A program made the translations under genes and the position numbers. From Actinomadura terrae (GTDB lineage Bacteria; Actinomycetota; Actinomycetes; Streptosporangiales; Streptosporangiaceae), in assembly GCF_022751215.1 (NCBI RefSeq), contig NZ_JAICDG010000006.1:124001-188000 (forward strand): a DNA stretch of 64,000 bases. The letters are read 5' to 3'. Each line of letters begins with the position of its first letter. Position 1 is the first letter of the stretch. The notes below the pieces were generated by a model, which made no database searches, was not told where the DNA came from, and saw only the letters and a program-made list of their open reading frames with translations. Of the stretch, positions 15,997-25,259 are shown in pieces.

Positions 15997-17160
15997 GTCA
16001 CCGGCGGGCAGGACGGCGGTGACGACGAAGCCGCCGCCGTCCCCGGCGCCCGCGTCCAGCGTGCCGCCGATGCTGCGGGCCCGCTCGATCATGCCGAGCA
16101 CCCCGAACCCCTCGGGCGTGCCCCCGGACGGCCCGCGCCCGTCGTCGGCGACGCGGACGACCAGCCCGCCCTCCTCGCGCGCCAGCCGGACCGTGACGGT
16201 GCTCGCGGCGGCGTGCTTGACGACGTTGGTCAGGGCCTCCTGGACGATCCGGTAGGCGGCGACGCCGACCTGCGGCGGCAGCGTCCCGATCTCCTCCTCG
16301 TGGAAGGCCACCCGCAGTCCCGTCCCGCGCGCGGCCTCCACGAGGCCGGCGATCGCGGCGACCCCCGGCAGGATCTCCGGCGGGCCCGCCTCGGTGCCCC
16401 GCAGGACCTGGAGGGTGCCGCGCAGCTCCGTCCGGGCGTCGCGGCAGGTGGCGGCGATGGAGGCGAGGGCGTCGCCCAGCTCGTCGCGGTCCAGCGGCCG
16501 CTCGCCGCGCACGAGGTGCGCCGCCGCGCCGGCCTGCACGCCGATGACCGTGATGCTGTGCGCGAGCAGGTCGTGCAGGTCGCGGGCGATCCGCAGGCGC
16601 TCCTCGGCGACCCGGCGGCGCGCCTCCTCCTCCCGCGTCCGCTCCGCGCGCTCGGCCCGCTCGGTGATCGCCGCGACCCGGGCCCGGTGGGAGCGCCACA
16701 CCTGGACGGCGATCGCCACGGCGACGACCCCCTCGATCACCGCGATCTGCTCGCGGACGCTGCTGCCGCCCGCCCGCATCGCCATCCCGACGACGCACGT
16801 CAGGAGCAGGAACCCCGCGACGCTGAGCACGACCCGGACGCGCCGTCCGAGTACCGCGTACCCGAACATCGCGATCACTTCGGCGGGCACCAGCGCGTGG
16901 TGCTGGTACTGCATCAGGTGGTAGGGCAGCGCCAGGACGACCAGCGCCGCCAGCGCCGGCCCCGGGCGCCGCCGCAGCATCGCCAGCGGAAGATGGACGC
17001 CGGCCAGCAGGACAGCCCCGAGGGTGTCCAGCGGGCGCACCCCAGGCCACATCGCCGCCACGACGGCCGCGCAGGCCGCCAGCGTCGCCATCGCCGGCAC
17101 CACCACCGGCGGCGCGCCCAGCGCCCGAACGCCCGTCCACACGCCCGGCCGACCCCGCAT
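15976..17160 (-). CDS. Sensor histidine kinase, NarL/DesK type (HisKA_3)
   Basis: 394 aa. Four to five hydrophobic helices occupy residues about 15-170, with no sizeable extracytoplasmic loop, followed by a coiled coil rich in Ala/Glu/Arg. The HisKA_3 dimerisation domain has the phospho-acceptor histidine in ERLRIARDLHDLLAHSITV. The HATPase domain shows YRIVQEALTNVVKHAAAS (N box) and VADDGRGPSGGTPEGFGVLG (G boxes). ATG 17160 (or GTG just before it) follows a GGGGGCG box. No response regulator gene is adjacent on either side, so it is an orphan kinase in this window. Confidence 0.9.
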   Translation of the reverse strand: MRGRPGVWTGVRALGAPPVVVPAMATLAACAAVVAAMWPGVRPLDTLGAVLLAGVHLPLAMLRRRPGPALAALVVLALPYHLMQYQHHALVPAEVIAMFGYAVLGRRVRVVLSVAGFLLLTCVVGMAMRAGGSSVREQIAVIEGVVAVAIAVQVWRSHRARVAAITERAERAERTREEEARRRVAEERLRIARDLHDLLAHSITVIGVQAGAAAHLVRGERPLDRDELGDALASIAATCRDARTELRGTLQVLRGTEAGPPEILPGVAAIAGLVEAARGTGLRVAFHEEEIGTLPPQVGVAAYRIVQEALTNVVKHAAASTVTVRLAREEGGLVVRVADDGRGPSGGTPEGFGVLGMIERARSIGGTLDAGAGDGGGFVVTAVLPAGDSEPVSP

Positions 17161-17194
17161 CACCACGCCCCCATCTTCCCCGACCACCGCGGCG

Positions 17195-17231
17195 CCCCGC
17201 ACCCGCCCCTGGTCTGGGAGCGGGTGCGGGG
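17195..17231 (-). terminator. Hairpin downstream of the sialidase gene
   Basis: A perfect 12-base stem, CCCCGCACCCGC (17195-17206) with GCGGGTGCGGGG (17220-17231), and a 13-base loop lies directly after the sialidase stop. There is no T-tract, as is common in high-GC terminators. Confidence 0.6.
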
Positions 17232-17243
17232 GCGGGGTGCGGG

Positions 17244-18539
17244 TCAGCAGGTGCAGCCGTTGACCACCCACGGGATGTTGAACTTGCGGAACAGGATCGA
17301 CCGGCTCGACGCCTTGTCGTCGGTGTTGAGGTTGCTCTCGACCAGGGCGCCCACCATGTTGTCGGCGGTCTTGGCCATGCTGGAGTAGCCGCCCTCGGCC
17401 CCGCCGTAGTACGGCGGCTTCGGGCCCTCGGAGAACGGGCGGCTCCGCTCCCAGGTGCGGGCGTTGTCGTAGCTCACGCGCACCCGCATCTTCTGGCGGG
17501 TCTCGGTGCTGGCGGAGTTGAGGAACAGGGTGCGGCGGGGGGCGTCCGGCTCGGTGTTGTTGTAGTGCAGCACCGACGCCTGGTTCTTCGGGTCGAGCAA
17601 CTGGTCGTCCCAGGTGTAGGCGCCGAACTGGCCGGTGAGGCCGCCGCGGGCGACCCAGCGGCGCTTGTGCTGGTTCCAGGAGTTCCCGGTGGGCCGGTCG
17701 TTGCGGTAGAGGGACCCGTCGTCGAGCTGGGTGACGGTGGCCTCGCCGGTCTCCTCGCCGAGCTTCTGCACCTTCCACGTCCTGCCGTGGTCGGTGCTGT
17801 AGATGTTGCGGTGCTGGGCGGGGATCACGATCGTGCCGTTGTCCATGTAGAGGCCGGCGCCGGGGCCCATCGCGTCCCACGCCCAGGGCTTGCCGTCGGC
17901 CTTCTTCTCGGGCAGCAGCGTCCCGGTCATGTCGGTCGGCGCGGACTCGCCGTTCGCGCCGGTGAAGCTCTGCCCGTCGTCGGTGCTCTTCATGACGTAG
18001 ACGCGGCGCTCGCCCCACTTGGTGATCGCGGTGGTGGGATCCCCCGTGTCGGGGTTGTCGCCGCCGCTCTGGCTCTTGTCGGCGGCGTTCCACGAAAGGA
18101 AGAGCCAGATGGTGCCGTTGGAGCGGTCGACGACCGGGGTCGGGTTGCCCCAGGTGCCCATGCCCGACCCGACGGCCTCCTTCAGCCCGGACCAGTCCTC
18201 CGGCCTCGCGCCGTTGCGCACGCCGCGCTTGTAGAGGAGGTTGATGTTCCCGTAGTCCTTGTTGCTCTTGGCCCTGCCTTCGGCGAACGCCAGCAGCGTG
18301 CCCGCGTTGGTCCGCACGATCGCCGGGATGCGGAAGGTGTGGTAGCTGACCCCGTTGAGGGACTCCTGGTTCGCGCCCCGGAAGAGCACGTCGACGGTGT
18401 GGTACTGGTCCCGGTCCTTGGCCGGGTCGTCGGTCGCGGAGGCGGGTGGGGCGAGCAGCGCGGTCCCGCCCACGGCCGCGGCGACCATCGCCGAGAGCGC
18501 GCCGAGGGTACGCGGACGAAGCGTCCTTGCTGTGTGCAC
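17244..18539 (-). CDS. Secreted exo-alpha-sialidase (BNR/Asp-box)
   Basis: 431 aa with a GTG start and a GGAG box. Residues 1-35 are a signal peptide (RTLRPRTLGALSAMVAAAVG then ALLAPPASA cleavage region). The mature enzyme has the sialidase FRIPAIVR motif with its catalytic arginine, then Asp boxes STDDGQSFTG, STDHGRTWK and SYDNARTWE, which mark a six-bladed beta-propeller of glycoside hydrolase family 33. The GGAEGGYSSM region carries the conserved tyrosine environment. It would release sialic acid from glycans outside the cell. It is monocistronic, followed by a strong hairpin, and divergent from thiC. Confidence 0.9.
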   Translation of the reverse strand: MHTARTLRPRTLGALSAMVAAAVGGTALLAPPASATDDPAKDRDQYHTVDVLFRGANQESLNGVSYHTFRIPAIVRTNAGTLLAFAEGRAKSNKDYGNINLLYKRGVRNGARPEDWSGLKEAVGSGMGTWGNPTPVVDRSNGTIWLFLSWNAADKSQSGGDNPDTGDPTTAITKWGERRVYVMKSTDDGQSFTGANGESAPTDMTGTLLPEKKADGKPWAWDAMGPGAGLYMDNGTIVIPAQHRNIYSTDHGRTWKVQKLGEETGEATVTQLDDGSLYRNDRPTGNSWNQHKRRWVARGGLTGQFGAYTWDDQLLDPKNQASVLHYNNTEPDAPRRTLFLNSASTETRQKMRVRVSYDNARTWERSRPFSEGPKPPYYGGAEGGYSSMAKTADNMVGALVESNLNTDDKASSRSILFRKFNIPWVVNGCTC

Positions 18540-18775
18540 GGTGTCTCCAACCTGACACGGGGGAGGTGCGTTCCTTGATCAACTTCACCGTAGGCAGCGA
18601 AGGTGAACGAAGATCAAACTCGGCGCCGCGCGGTGCCCGGCGCGAGGGGATCACGGCGCTCGCCCGGCCGGAGGCGGGGGCCGGCGGCGGGCCGCGCCGT
18701 CCCGCTGACAGGCCCTTATCCCACCGGCGGCGGTTGCGGCAACGGGGGTGCGGCGGGTTACGGTCGAGAACGACA

Positions 18776-18870
18776 GATCGCGGGGGCCCGGCGAACCGGG
18801 CTGAGATAGCGGCTGGGACGGCCGCTGACCGCTGGAACCTGACCGGGTAATGCCGGCGTAGGGAGAGATC
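18776..18870 (+). promoter_or_regulatory. TPP riboswitch (thi box) upstream of thiC
   Basis: The conserved elements are present in order: GGGCTGAGA at 18798-18806, then GACCGCTGGAACCTGACCGG and GTAATGCCGGCGTAGGGA up to about 18864. This is the standard thiamine-pyrophosphate aptamer. Its 3' end runs into the GGGAGAG ribosome site of thiC, so ligand binding probably blocks translation initiation. Confidence 0.93.
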
Positions 18871-18877
18871 GAGTCGT

Positions 18878-20611
18878 ATGACCGAGACCGTGGTTTCCGC
18901 TGCCCGCAAGACCTACCTCCAGGGCTCGCGGCCCGACGTGCGCGCGCCGATGCGGGAGGTCCCGCTGACCGGCGGCGGGTCCGTCGTCCTGTACGACACG
19001 TCCGGGCCGTACACCGACCCGGCGCAGGCGACGGACGTCCGCCGGGGGCTGCCCGCCCTCCGGGACGCCTGGATCGCCGAGCGCGGCGACACCGTCGCCT
19101 ACGACGGGCGGGCCGTCCGTCCCGAGGACGACGGGCGCCGCTCCGGCGACCCGCTGCGCGACCGCGCGGCGTTCCCGCCGAGACGGCCCCGGCGGGCTTC
19201 CGGAGGGGCGGTGACGCAGCGCGCCTACGCCCGGCGGGGCGAGGTGACGCCCGAGATGGAGTTCGTGGCGCTGCGCGAGGGCGTGGCGCCGGAGTTCGTC
19301 CGGGACGAGCTGGCCGCCGGGCGCGCGGTGCTGCCCGCCAACGTCAACCACCCCGAGATCGAGCCGATGATCATCGGCCGCAACTTCCTGGTGAAGGTGA
19401 ACGCCAACATCGGGAACTCGGCCGTCGCCTCCTCCATCGAGGACGAGGTCGAGAAGATGACGTGGGCGACCCGCTGGGGCGCCGACACGATCATGGACCT
19501 GTCGACGGGACGCGACATCCACACCACGCGCGAGTGGATCCTGCGGAACTCGCCGGTCCCGGTCGGGACCGTCCCGCTCTACCAGGCGCTGGAGAAGGTC
19601 GGCGGCGACCCGGTGGAGCTGACGTTCGAGGTGTTCCGCGACACCGTGATCGAGCAGGCCGAGCAGGGCGTGGACTACATGACCGTCCACGCCGGGGTGC
19701 TGCTGCCGTACGTGCCGCTGACGGCGCGCCGCAAGACCGGGATCGTGTCGCGCGGCGGGTCGATCATGGCGGCGTGGTGCCTCGCGCACCACGAGGAGAA
19801 CTTCCTGTACACCCGCTTCCGCGAGCTGTGCGAGATCTTCGCCGCCTACGACATCACCTGGTCGCTCGGGGACGGCCTGCGCCCCGGCTCGATCGCCGAC
19901 GCCAACGACGAGGCGCAGTTCGCCGAGCTGCGCACGCAGGGCGAGCTGACCCGGATCGCCGCCGAGTACGACAACCAGGTGATGAACGAGGGCCCCGGGC
20001 ACGTGCCGATGCACAAGATCAAGGAGAACGTCGACCTCCAGCGGGACTGGTGCGACGACGCGCCCTTCTACACGCTCGGGCCGCTGACCACCGACATCGC
20101 GCCCGGCTACGACCACATCACCTCCGCGATCGGCGCGGCGATGATCGGCTGGTACGGCACGGCGATGCTCTGCTACGTCACGCCGAAGGAGCACCTCGGG
20201 CTCCCCGACCGCGACGACGTCAAGGCGGGCGTGATCGCCTACAAGATCGCCGCGCACGCGGCCGACCTGGCGAAGGGCCATCCGGGCGCGCAGGCGTGGG
20301 ACGACGCGCTCTCGGACGCGCGGTTCGACTTCCGCTGGGAGGACCAGTTCAACCTCTCGCTGGACCCGGACACCGCCCGCGCGTTCCATGACGAGACGCT
20401 CCCGGCCGCGCCCGCGAAGACCGCGCACTTCTGCTCGATGTGCGGGCCGCACTTCTGCTCGATGAAGATCACGCGGGACGTCCGCCGGTACGCCGACGAG
20501 CACGGGCTCGGCGAGGGCGAGGTGCTGTCGGCCGGCATGCGGGAGAAGGCGGAGGAGTTCCGCGCCGCCGGAGGCCGCGTCTACCTGCCGCTCTCCGCCG
20601 ACGGCTCCTGA
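18878..20611 (+). CDS. thiC: Phosphomethylpyrimidine synthase ThiC
   Basis: 577 aa, full length. ThiC is a radical SAM enzyme that converts aminoimidazole ribotide into the hydroxymethylpyrimidine phosphate moiety of thiamine. The C-terminal iron-sulfur motif C-x2-C-x4-C is visible in FCSMCGPHFCSMKI near residue 527, as are NVNHPEIEPMIIGRNFLVK, GADTIMDLSTGRDIH, and the NEGPGHVPMHKIKENVD segment. It starts 8 bases after the TPP riboswitch, so expression is repressed by thiamine pyrophosphate. No other thiamine genes are adjacent. Confidence 0.97.
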   Translation: MTETVVSAARKTYLQGSRPDVRAPMREVPLTGGGSVVLYDTSGPYTDPAQATDVRRGLPALRDAWIAERGDTVAYDGRAVRPEDDGRRSGDPLRDRAAFPPRRPRRASGGAVTQRAYARRGEVTPEMEFVALREGVAPEFVRDELAAGRAVLPANVNHPEIEPMIIGRNFLVKVNANIGNSAVASSIEDEVEKMTWATRWGADTIMDLSTGRDIHTTREWILRNSPVPVGTVPLYQALEKVGGDPVELTFEVFRDTVIEQAEQGVDYMTVHAGVLLPYVPLTARRKTGIVSRGGSIMAAWCLAHHEENFLYTRFRELCEIFAAYDITWSLGDGLRPGSIADANDEAQFAELRTQGELTRIAAEYDNQVMNEGPGHVPMHKIKENVDLQRDWCDDAPFYTLGPLTTDIAPGYDHITSAIGAAMIGWYGTAMLCYVTPKEHLGLPDRDDVKAGVIAYKIAAHAADLAKGHPGAQAWDDALSDARFDFRWEDQFNLSLDPDTARAFHDETLPAAPAKTAHFCSMCGPHFCSMKITRDVRRYADEHGLGEGEVLSAGMREKAEEFRAAGGRVYLPLSADGS

Positions 20612-20620
20612 CCGTCCGCC

Positions 20621-20658
20621 CGGGGCCCGCTGCCGCCGCATGTGCGCAGCGGGCCCCG
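20621..20658 (+). terminator. Strong hairpin after thiC
   Basis: CGGGGCCCGCTG (20621-20632) pairs perfectly with CAGCGGGCCCCG (20647-20658) across a 14-base loop, 10 bases after the thiC stop. It likely terminates thiC; PAP2 is convergent. Confidence 0.65.
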
Positions 20659-20689
20659 GGCCACGCACGTCCGCAGCAGGCCCCGGGCC
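20646..20689. repeat. Two-copy 27-base-period repeat between thiC and the PAP2 gene
   Basis: GCAGCRGGCCCCGGGCC occurs at 20646-20662 and 20673-20689 (16 of 17 bases identical) with a 27-base period, overlapping the 3' arm of the thiC hairpin. Confidence 0.5.
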
Positions 20690-20714
20690 CACCGCTTGCA
20701 ACCCCGACCGGTGC

Positions 20715-21539
20715 TCAACCCGATGCGGGGTGCTCCGCCCCCACGTCCGCCTGCCGCGAGTCGTCGGGTCTGTGCCGGTCGGGCCGGCGGCGCCACGGGC
20801 TGTCGCGGCGGAAGACCCACAGTCCGATGGCGAGGAGGATCAGGCCGATGATGCCGTCCAGCCAGTAGTGGTTGCCCGTCACCACGACGGTGTAGGTCAT
20901 CAGCAGCGGGTGCGCCACGATGATCCAGCGCCACGGGGTGCGCGCGATCGTCACGACCGCGAGCGCGAACAGGAACGACCACCCGACGTGCATCGAGGGC
21001 ATGGCGGCGTACTGGTTGAACAGCCCGTGGTTCTCGTACGAGCCGCCGTACACGGCGTGGCCGAAGACCTGCGCGGTGTCGGTCATCCCGAGGTCGGGGC
21101 GCATCCGCGGCGGCGCCAGCGGGTAGACGAAGTGCCCCACGAGTTCGAGGCCGGTGATGAGCACGATCACGCGGCGGAACCAGGGGAACCGGTCCGGGTG
21201 CCACAGCAGCAGCCAGATCGTGATGATCACGAAGTCGGTGAAGTGGACGTACTTGTAGTACAGGTCCGCCGCGCGGATGCCGGACTCGGAGTGCAGGGCC
21301 CACCGCTGGAGGGACGCCTCGCTGGGGATGTGCAGCCAGCGCTCGAGGTGCCAGACGTCGTCGGAGTTCGGGAACGCCCGCCCAATGCGCCGCCCGGCCA
21401 GCGCCCGGCCGAGGGTGTAGACCATCCAGAGCGCGGCGAGGATCAGGCCGTGCCGCAGGGCGTGACGCCAGGTCGTCCAGGAGCGCAGTGACGGGGCGGC
21501 CGGGCCGACCGGCGCGACCGCGTCGTCGTCGGACGTCAT
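20715..21539 (-). CDS. PAP2-superfamily membrane phosphatase/inositolphosphotransferase-like
   Basis: 274 aa with about six membrane helices. The PAP2 active-site motifs are present: YPLAPPRMRPDLGM region, PSMHVGWSFLFALAV (motif with catalytic His) and TGNHYWLDGIIGL (NHYxxD...G). This pattern matches the Aur1/Ipt1-like PAP2 branch common in actinomycetes, which acts on lipid phosphates or transfers polar heads. The C-terminus is an Arg-rich tail. TAGGAT lies 7 bases before ATG 21539, so the message may be leaderless. It is divergent from the aminotransferase operon. Confidence 0.88.
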   Translation of the reverse strand: MTSDDDAVAPVGPAAPSLRSWTTWRHALRHGLILAALWMVYTLGRALAGRRIGRAFPNSDDVWHLERWLHIPSEASLQRWALHSESGIRAADLYYKYVHFTDFVIITIWLLLWHPDRFPWFRRVIVLITGLELVGHFVYPLAPPRMRPDLGMTDTAQVFGHAVYGGSYENHGLFNQYAAMPSMHVGWSFLFALAVVTIARTPWRWIIVAHPLLMTYTVVVTGNHYWLDGIIGLILLAIGLWVFRRDSPWRRRPDRHRPDDSRQADVGAEHPASG

Positions 21540-21688
21540 GGGAGCGATCCTACGTCCGGCCCGCGACACGCCGTCACCCCCGGCCCGACCCGGGTCATAG
21601 CATGCGCGCCCCAGGGCTGCCGCGCTTCCCCCTGAAAGATCAGTAAACTTTTATGGATCAACGTCATCCGAGGATGCGGAGGCGCTCC

Positions 21689-22906
21689 ATGGCAGGTCCA
21701 GGGGCTTACGTATTCGGCGAAGAGGAAAGGCGCGAGGTCGAGGACGTCCTCAAGAGCGGGCACCTTTCCCGGTACGGTTCCGCCGACGACCCCGGCTTCA
21801 CCCAGAAGGTACGCACCCTCGAACGCGAGTTCGCCGAGCACTGCGGCGTCGCGCACGCCGTCGCGACGAGCTCGGGGACCGGCGCCCTGCTGATCTCGCT
21901 GCTCGCCGCCGGCATCGGTCCGGGTGACGAGGTCCTGGTCCCGGGCTTCACCTACGTGGCGACGATGGGCGCCGTCGTGCACGCCCGCGCGGTGCCGGTC
22001 CTCGTCGAGGTGGACGAGTCGCTGACCATGGACCCGGAGGACCTGCGCCGCAAGATCACCCCGCGCACCCGGGCCGTGCTCGTCGTGCACATGCTGGGCA
22101 ACCCGTGCGACATGCGCTCGATCCGCAAGATCGTCGAGGAGCACGACCTCGTGCTGATCGAGGACGCCTGCCAGGCCGGCGGCGGCCGCTACGAGGGCCG
22201 CGCGCTCGGCTCCTTCGGCGCCCTCGGCGCCTTCTCCTTCAACCGCTACAAGATGATGACGGCCGGTGACGCGGGCATCGTCGTCACCGACGACGAGCGG
22301 CTGTACGAGCGGGTCTTCGCCCTGCACGACCAGGGGCACATCCCCCTGCGCAGCGGCGGCAAGACGGCCGGGCACCCGCGCAGCCTGATCGGGCTGAACT
22401 TCAAGATGAACGAGCTGACGGGCGCGGTCGCGCTCGCCCAACTGCGCAAGGTGGACTGGATCGTGGCGACCCTGCGGGAGAAGAAGGCGGCCCTGCGCGC
22501 GCGCATCCCGGACCTGCCCGGCGTGCGCCCGCGGGTGCTCAACGACCCGGCCGGGGAATGCGGCTCGCTGCTGACGTACCTGTTCGACGACCCCGCGCGG
22601 GCCGAGGCGGTGGCGGAGCGCCTCGGCGTGCGCACGGTGGCCGAGTCCGGCTGGCACGTGTACGGGCTGATGGACCAGATCGTCGAGCACAAGACGCCCG
22701 TGCCCGGCTGGTCGGAGCCCGCCCGGTACGCCCAGCCCGGCGACCTGCCGCGCACCGACGACATCCTCGGCCGCGCCGTCAACATCAGCGTGGGGGTCGT
22801 CGACACCGGCATCGGCGCCGGGTTCGGCATCAACATCACCTCCTCGGACGCCGAGATCGCCTCGGTCGCCGAGCGGTTCACCGCCGCCTGCGCGGCGGTC
22901 GCATGA
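21689..22906 (+). CDS. DegT/DnrJ/EryC1-family PLP aminotransferase
   Basis: 405 aa. The sugar-aminotransferase fold is clear: HCGVAHAVATSSGTGALLIS, VLVPGFTYVATMGAVVHARA, EDACQAGGGRYEGRALGSFG, and the PLP lysine in SFNRYKMMTAGDAGIVVTDD; then NFKMNELTGAVALAQLRKVD. Such enzymes aminate keto-sugars or keto-cyclitols. The start is ATG 21689 because GCGGAGG lies 6 bases upstream; in-frame ATGs at 21653 and 21674 lack ribosome sites. Its stop overlaps the start of the dehydrogenase gene (ATGA, 22903-22906), so both work on one pathway. Confidence 0.9.
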   Translation: MAGPGAYVFGEEERREVEDVLKSGHLSRYGSADDPGFTQKVRTLEREFAEHCGVAHAVATSSGTGALLISLLAAGIGPGDEVLVPGFTYVATMGAVVHARAVPVLVEVDESLTMDPEDLRRKITPRTRAVLVVHMLGNPCDMRSIRKIVEEHDLVLIEDACQAGGGRYEGRALGSFGALGAFSFNRYKMMTAGDAGIVVTDDERLYERVFALHDQGHIPLRSGGKTAGHPRSLIGLNFKMNELTGAVALAQLRKVDWIVATLREKKAALRARIPDLPGVRPRVLNDPAGECGSLLTYLFDDPARAEAVAERLGVRTVAESGWHVYGLMDQIVEHKTPVPGWSEPARYAQPGDLPRTDDILGRAVNISVGVVDTGIGAGFGINITSSDAEIASVAERFTAACAAVA

Positions 22907-24090
22907 GCGCGCCCGACACCGCCCCGGCCGCGCCGGGGTCACGGCCCGCGCGGCTCGGCCTGATCGGGCACGGGAGGCTCGGCGCCGTCCACGCCCGGAA
23001 CGTCGCCGCGTGCCCGGACGCCGAACTCGCCGCGGTGTGCGACACCGAGCCCGCCGCGCTCGCGGCCGCCGCCGCCGAGCACGACGTCCCCGTCACCACC
23101 GACCTCGACGCCTTCCTCGCCCTGCCGTTCGACGGCGTCGTCATCGCGTCGAGCACGCAGGCGCACGCCGGGCACATCCTGGCCGCCGCCCGCGCGGGCA
23201 AGGCGATCTTCGTGGAGAAGCCGGTCTGCCTCACCCTGCGGGACACCGACCAGGTGCTCCAGGAGGTCGTGGACGCGGGCGTGCCGTTCCAGATCGGCTT
23301 CCAGCGCCGCTGGGACTCCCGCTACCTGCACGCCAAGCGGATCATCGACTCCGGCGACATCGGCGAGCCCGTCCTGTTCAAGGCGCACGGACGCGACCCG
23401 AACGCGTCCAACCCGGCGAACTGGGGCCTGGACCGCAACGGCGGGCTGTTCCTCAACTGCGCGATCCACGACTTCGACGCGGCCCGCTTCCTCCTCGGAC
23501 GCGAGGTGCGCGGCGTGACCGCGACCGGCGCGGCGCTGGTCCACAAGGGCCTGCGGGACAAGGGCGACATCGACACCTGCTCGACCACCCTCCACCTCGA
23601 CGGCGACGCGATGGCGCTGACCGAGTGGAGCCGCTACGCCACCTACGGCTACGACATAGCGATGGAGGTCGTCGGCACCGAGGGCATGGTGCAGTTCGGG
23701 AGCGAGCGCGACCGGGCGGTGCTCGTCCGGCGGCCGGCGCGCGACGGGGCCTCGGTGTTCGAGATCTTCGGCGACGCCTACCGCGACTCCGTCGAGGCGT
23801 TCGCGGCGTCCCTCGTCAACGGGACACCGGCCTCGCCCGGGGTGGAGGACGCCCGGACGGCCCTGCACATCGCGCTCGCGGCCCGGCGCTCGTTCGAGAC
23901 CGGGCGGAGCGTCCCGGTGGAGGCCCTTCCGCCGTTGACCCGCGGCGGCCTGGCGTGCCCGCCGGCGCGGCGCGGGATGCACCCGCCCGAAGTTCTGGCG
24001 CGTCGGCAAGACGGCCATGCCGGGAACGGCGCATATCCTCGGCCTGACGATGGGCGGACGGCCGTACCGCTGGCGGACGGTGGAGGATGA
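22903..24090 (+). CDS. Gfo/Idh/MocA-family NAD(P)-dependent dehydrogenase
   Basis: 395 aa. Rossmann fold start RLGLIGHGRLGAVHARNVAA, the signature AIFVEKPVCLTLRDTDQVLQ, and catalytic-domain motifs GFQRRWDSRYLHAKRIIDSG and LFLNCAIHDFDAARFLLGRE, closely resembling inositol 2-dehydrogenases. The C-terminal 45 residues (after about 350) are low-complexity and beyond the usual family length, perhaps a neutral extension. Coupled by ATGA to the aminotransferase: oxidation of a hydroxyl followed by transamination is the expected pair of reactions, for example on an inositol or amino sugar. Confidence 0.9.
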   Translation: MSAPDTAPAAPGSRPARLGLIGHGRLGAVHARNVAACPDAELAAVCDTEPAALAAAAAEHDVPVTTDLDAFLALPFDGVVIASSTQAHAGHILAAARAGKAIFVEKPVCLTLRDTDQVLQEVVDAGVPFQIGFQRRWDSRYLHAKRIIDSGDIGEPVLFKAHGRDPNASNPANWGLDRNGGLFLNCAIHDFDAARFLLGREVRGVTATGAALVHKGLRDKGDIDTCSTTLHLDGDAMALTEWSRYATYGYDIAMEVVGTEGMVQFGSERDRAVLVRRPARDGASVFEIFGDAYRDSVEAFAASLVNGTPASPGVEDARTALHIALAARRSFETGRSVPVEALPPLTRGGLACPPARRGMHPPEVLARRQDGHAGNGAYPRPDDGRTAVPLADGGG

Positions 24091-24180
24091 GGCACGTGCA
24101 CGAAGCGGCGCCGTGACCGGGCGCGGCGAGGGAGCCGGGGGGCGGGGCGCCTCGGCCGCGGGGCCGGCGGGGCGGGCCCC

Positions 24181-25095
24181 GTGACCGGCCTGGGCGCCCT
24201 GATCGCGATCGCGTCCGGCGGCTGCTTCGCGCTCAGCGCCGCCCTGCAACACCGCGCGGCGCACCGGGAGGTCCGCCGGGACGCCGCCGCGCCCCGCACC
24301 CTCGACCCCCGGCTCCTGACGCGCCTGGTGCGCCGGCCGCTGTGGCTGGGCGGCCGCCTGGCCGCCGTCCTCGGCGTCGTCCTGCAAGCCCTCGCCCTGC
24401 GCGCCGCACCGCTGTCCCTCGTGCAGCCCCTGCTCATGATCGGCCTGGCCCTGTGCGTCGTGCTCGAACCGCGGCTCGGCGGCGACCGCGCCGACCGGCA
24501 CACGCTCGGCGCCGCGCTGCTGGCCACGGCCGGCCTGACGGTCTTCATGATCGCCGCCGAGCCGGAGTCCGGCGACGGCGCGCCCACGGCGACCACGATG
24601 AGCGTCGTCGTGGGGGCCTGCGTACTGGCGATCCTCGGCTGCCTGGCCGCGGCCCGGCACAAGCGCGTGGCGGGCACCGCGCTCGGCGCCGCCACCGGCA
24701 TCTCGTTCGGCCTCACCGCCGCGATGCTCAAGGCGGGCGCCGGGTCCTTCGGCGACCCGGTCGCCCTCGTGGCGGGCTGGACCCTCTACGCCTACCTCGC
24801 CTGCGCCGCCGTGGCCCTGCTGCTCAACCAGAACGCCTTCCTGACCGGCTCGCTCACCGCCCCGCTGACCGCCATCACCCTGAGCGAGCCGATCACGGCC
24901 CTGCTCATCGGCCTGACCGCCTTCCACGAGCACATCGACCTCACCGGCCCGCGGGCGGCGCTCATGCTGGCCGGCGCCGTCGCGATGGCCTCCGGCGTCC
25001 GCCGCCTCGCCGCCGCCCGCCCGACCCCGCCGCCCCCGGACACCGTCACCCCCGACCGGATAAAGATCCGCCCGATCTCCCTCCGCAAGCCGTAA
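24181..25095 (+). CDS. DMT-superfamily (EamA-like) membrane transporter
   Basis: 304 aa with about nine hydrophobic helices. It opens GALIAIASGGCFALSAALQH and contains LQALALRAAPLSLVQPLLMI and LTAPLTAITLSEPITALLIG, the two-repeat pattern of DMT permeases of the magnesium-transporter-NIPA/EamA type found in actinomycetes. The C-terminus is a basic, Pro-rich tail. GTG 24181 lacks a clear ribosome site, so the start is approximate. Substrate unknown. It follows the aminocyclitol-type gene pair by 90 bases and could export its product, but that is speculation. Confidence 0.8.
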   Translation: MTGLGALIAIASGGCFALSAALQHRAAHREVRRDAAAPRTLDPRLLTRLVRRPLWLGGRLAAVLGVVLQALALRAAPLSLVQPLLMIGLALCVVLEPRLGGDRADRHTLGAALLATAGLTVFMIAAEPESGDGAPTATTMSVVVGACVLAILGCLAAARHKRVAGTALGAATGISFGLTAAMLKAGAGSFGDPVALVAGWTLYAYLACAAVALLLNQNAFLTGSLTAPLTAITLSEPITALLIGLTAFHEHIDLTGPRAALMLAGAVAMASGVRRLAAARPTPPPPDTVTPDRIKIRPISLRKP

Positions 25096-25259
25096 GCCCC
25101 CCGCATCACACCGAACAGGGGGCCTCTTACGCGCTTCCGTCCGAATCGGGCGTCGGTAAAGCCTCGGGGGGACGCGGTTCGCGCGCGGGACGTGCGGTCG
25201 GGCCGGATCCACCGGTAGCCGGGGTGGACGCCGGGGGTGAGCCCCTGCTGCTCGGCGAC

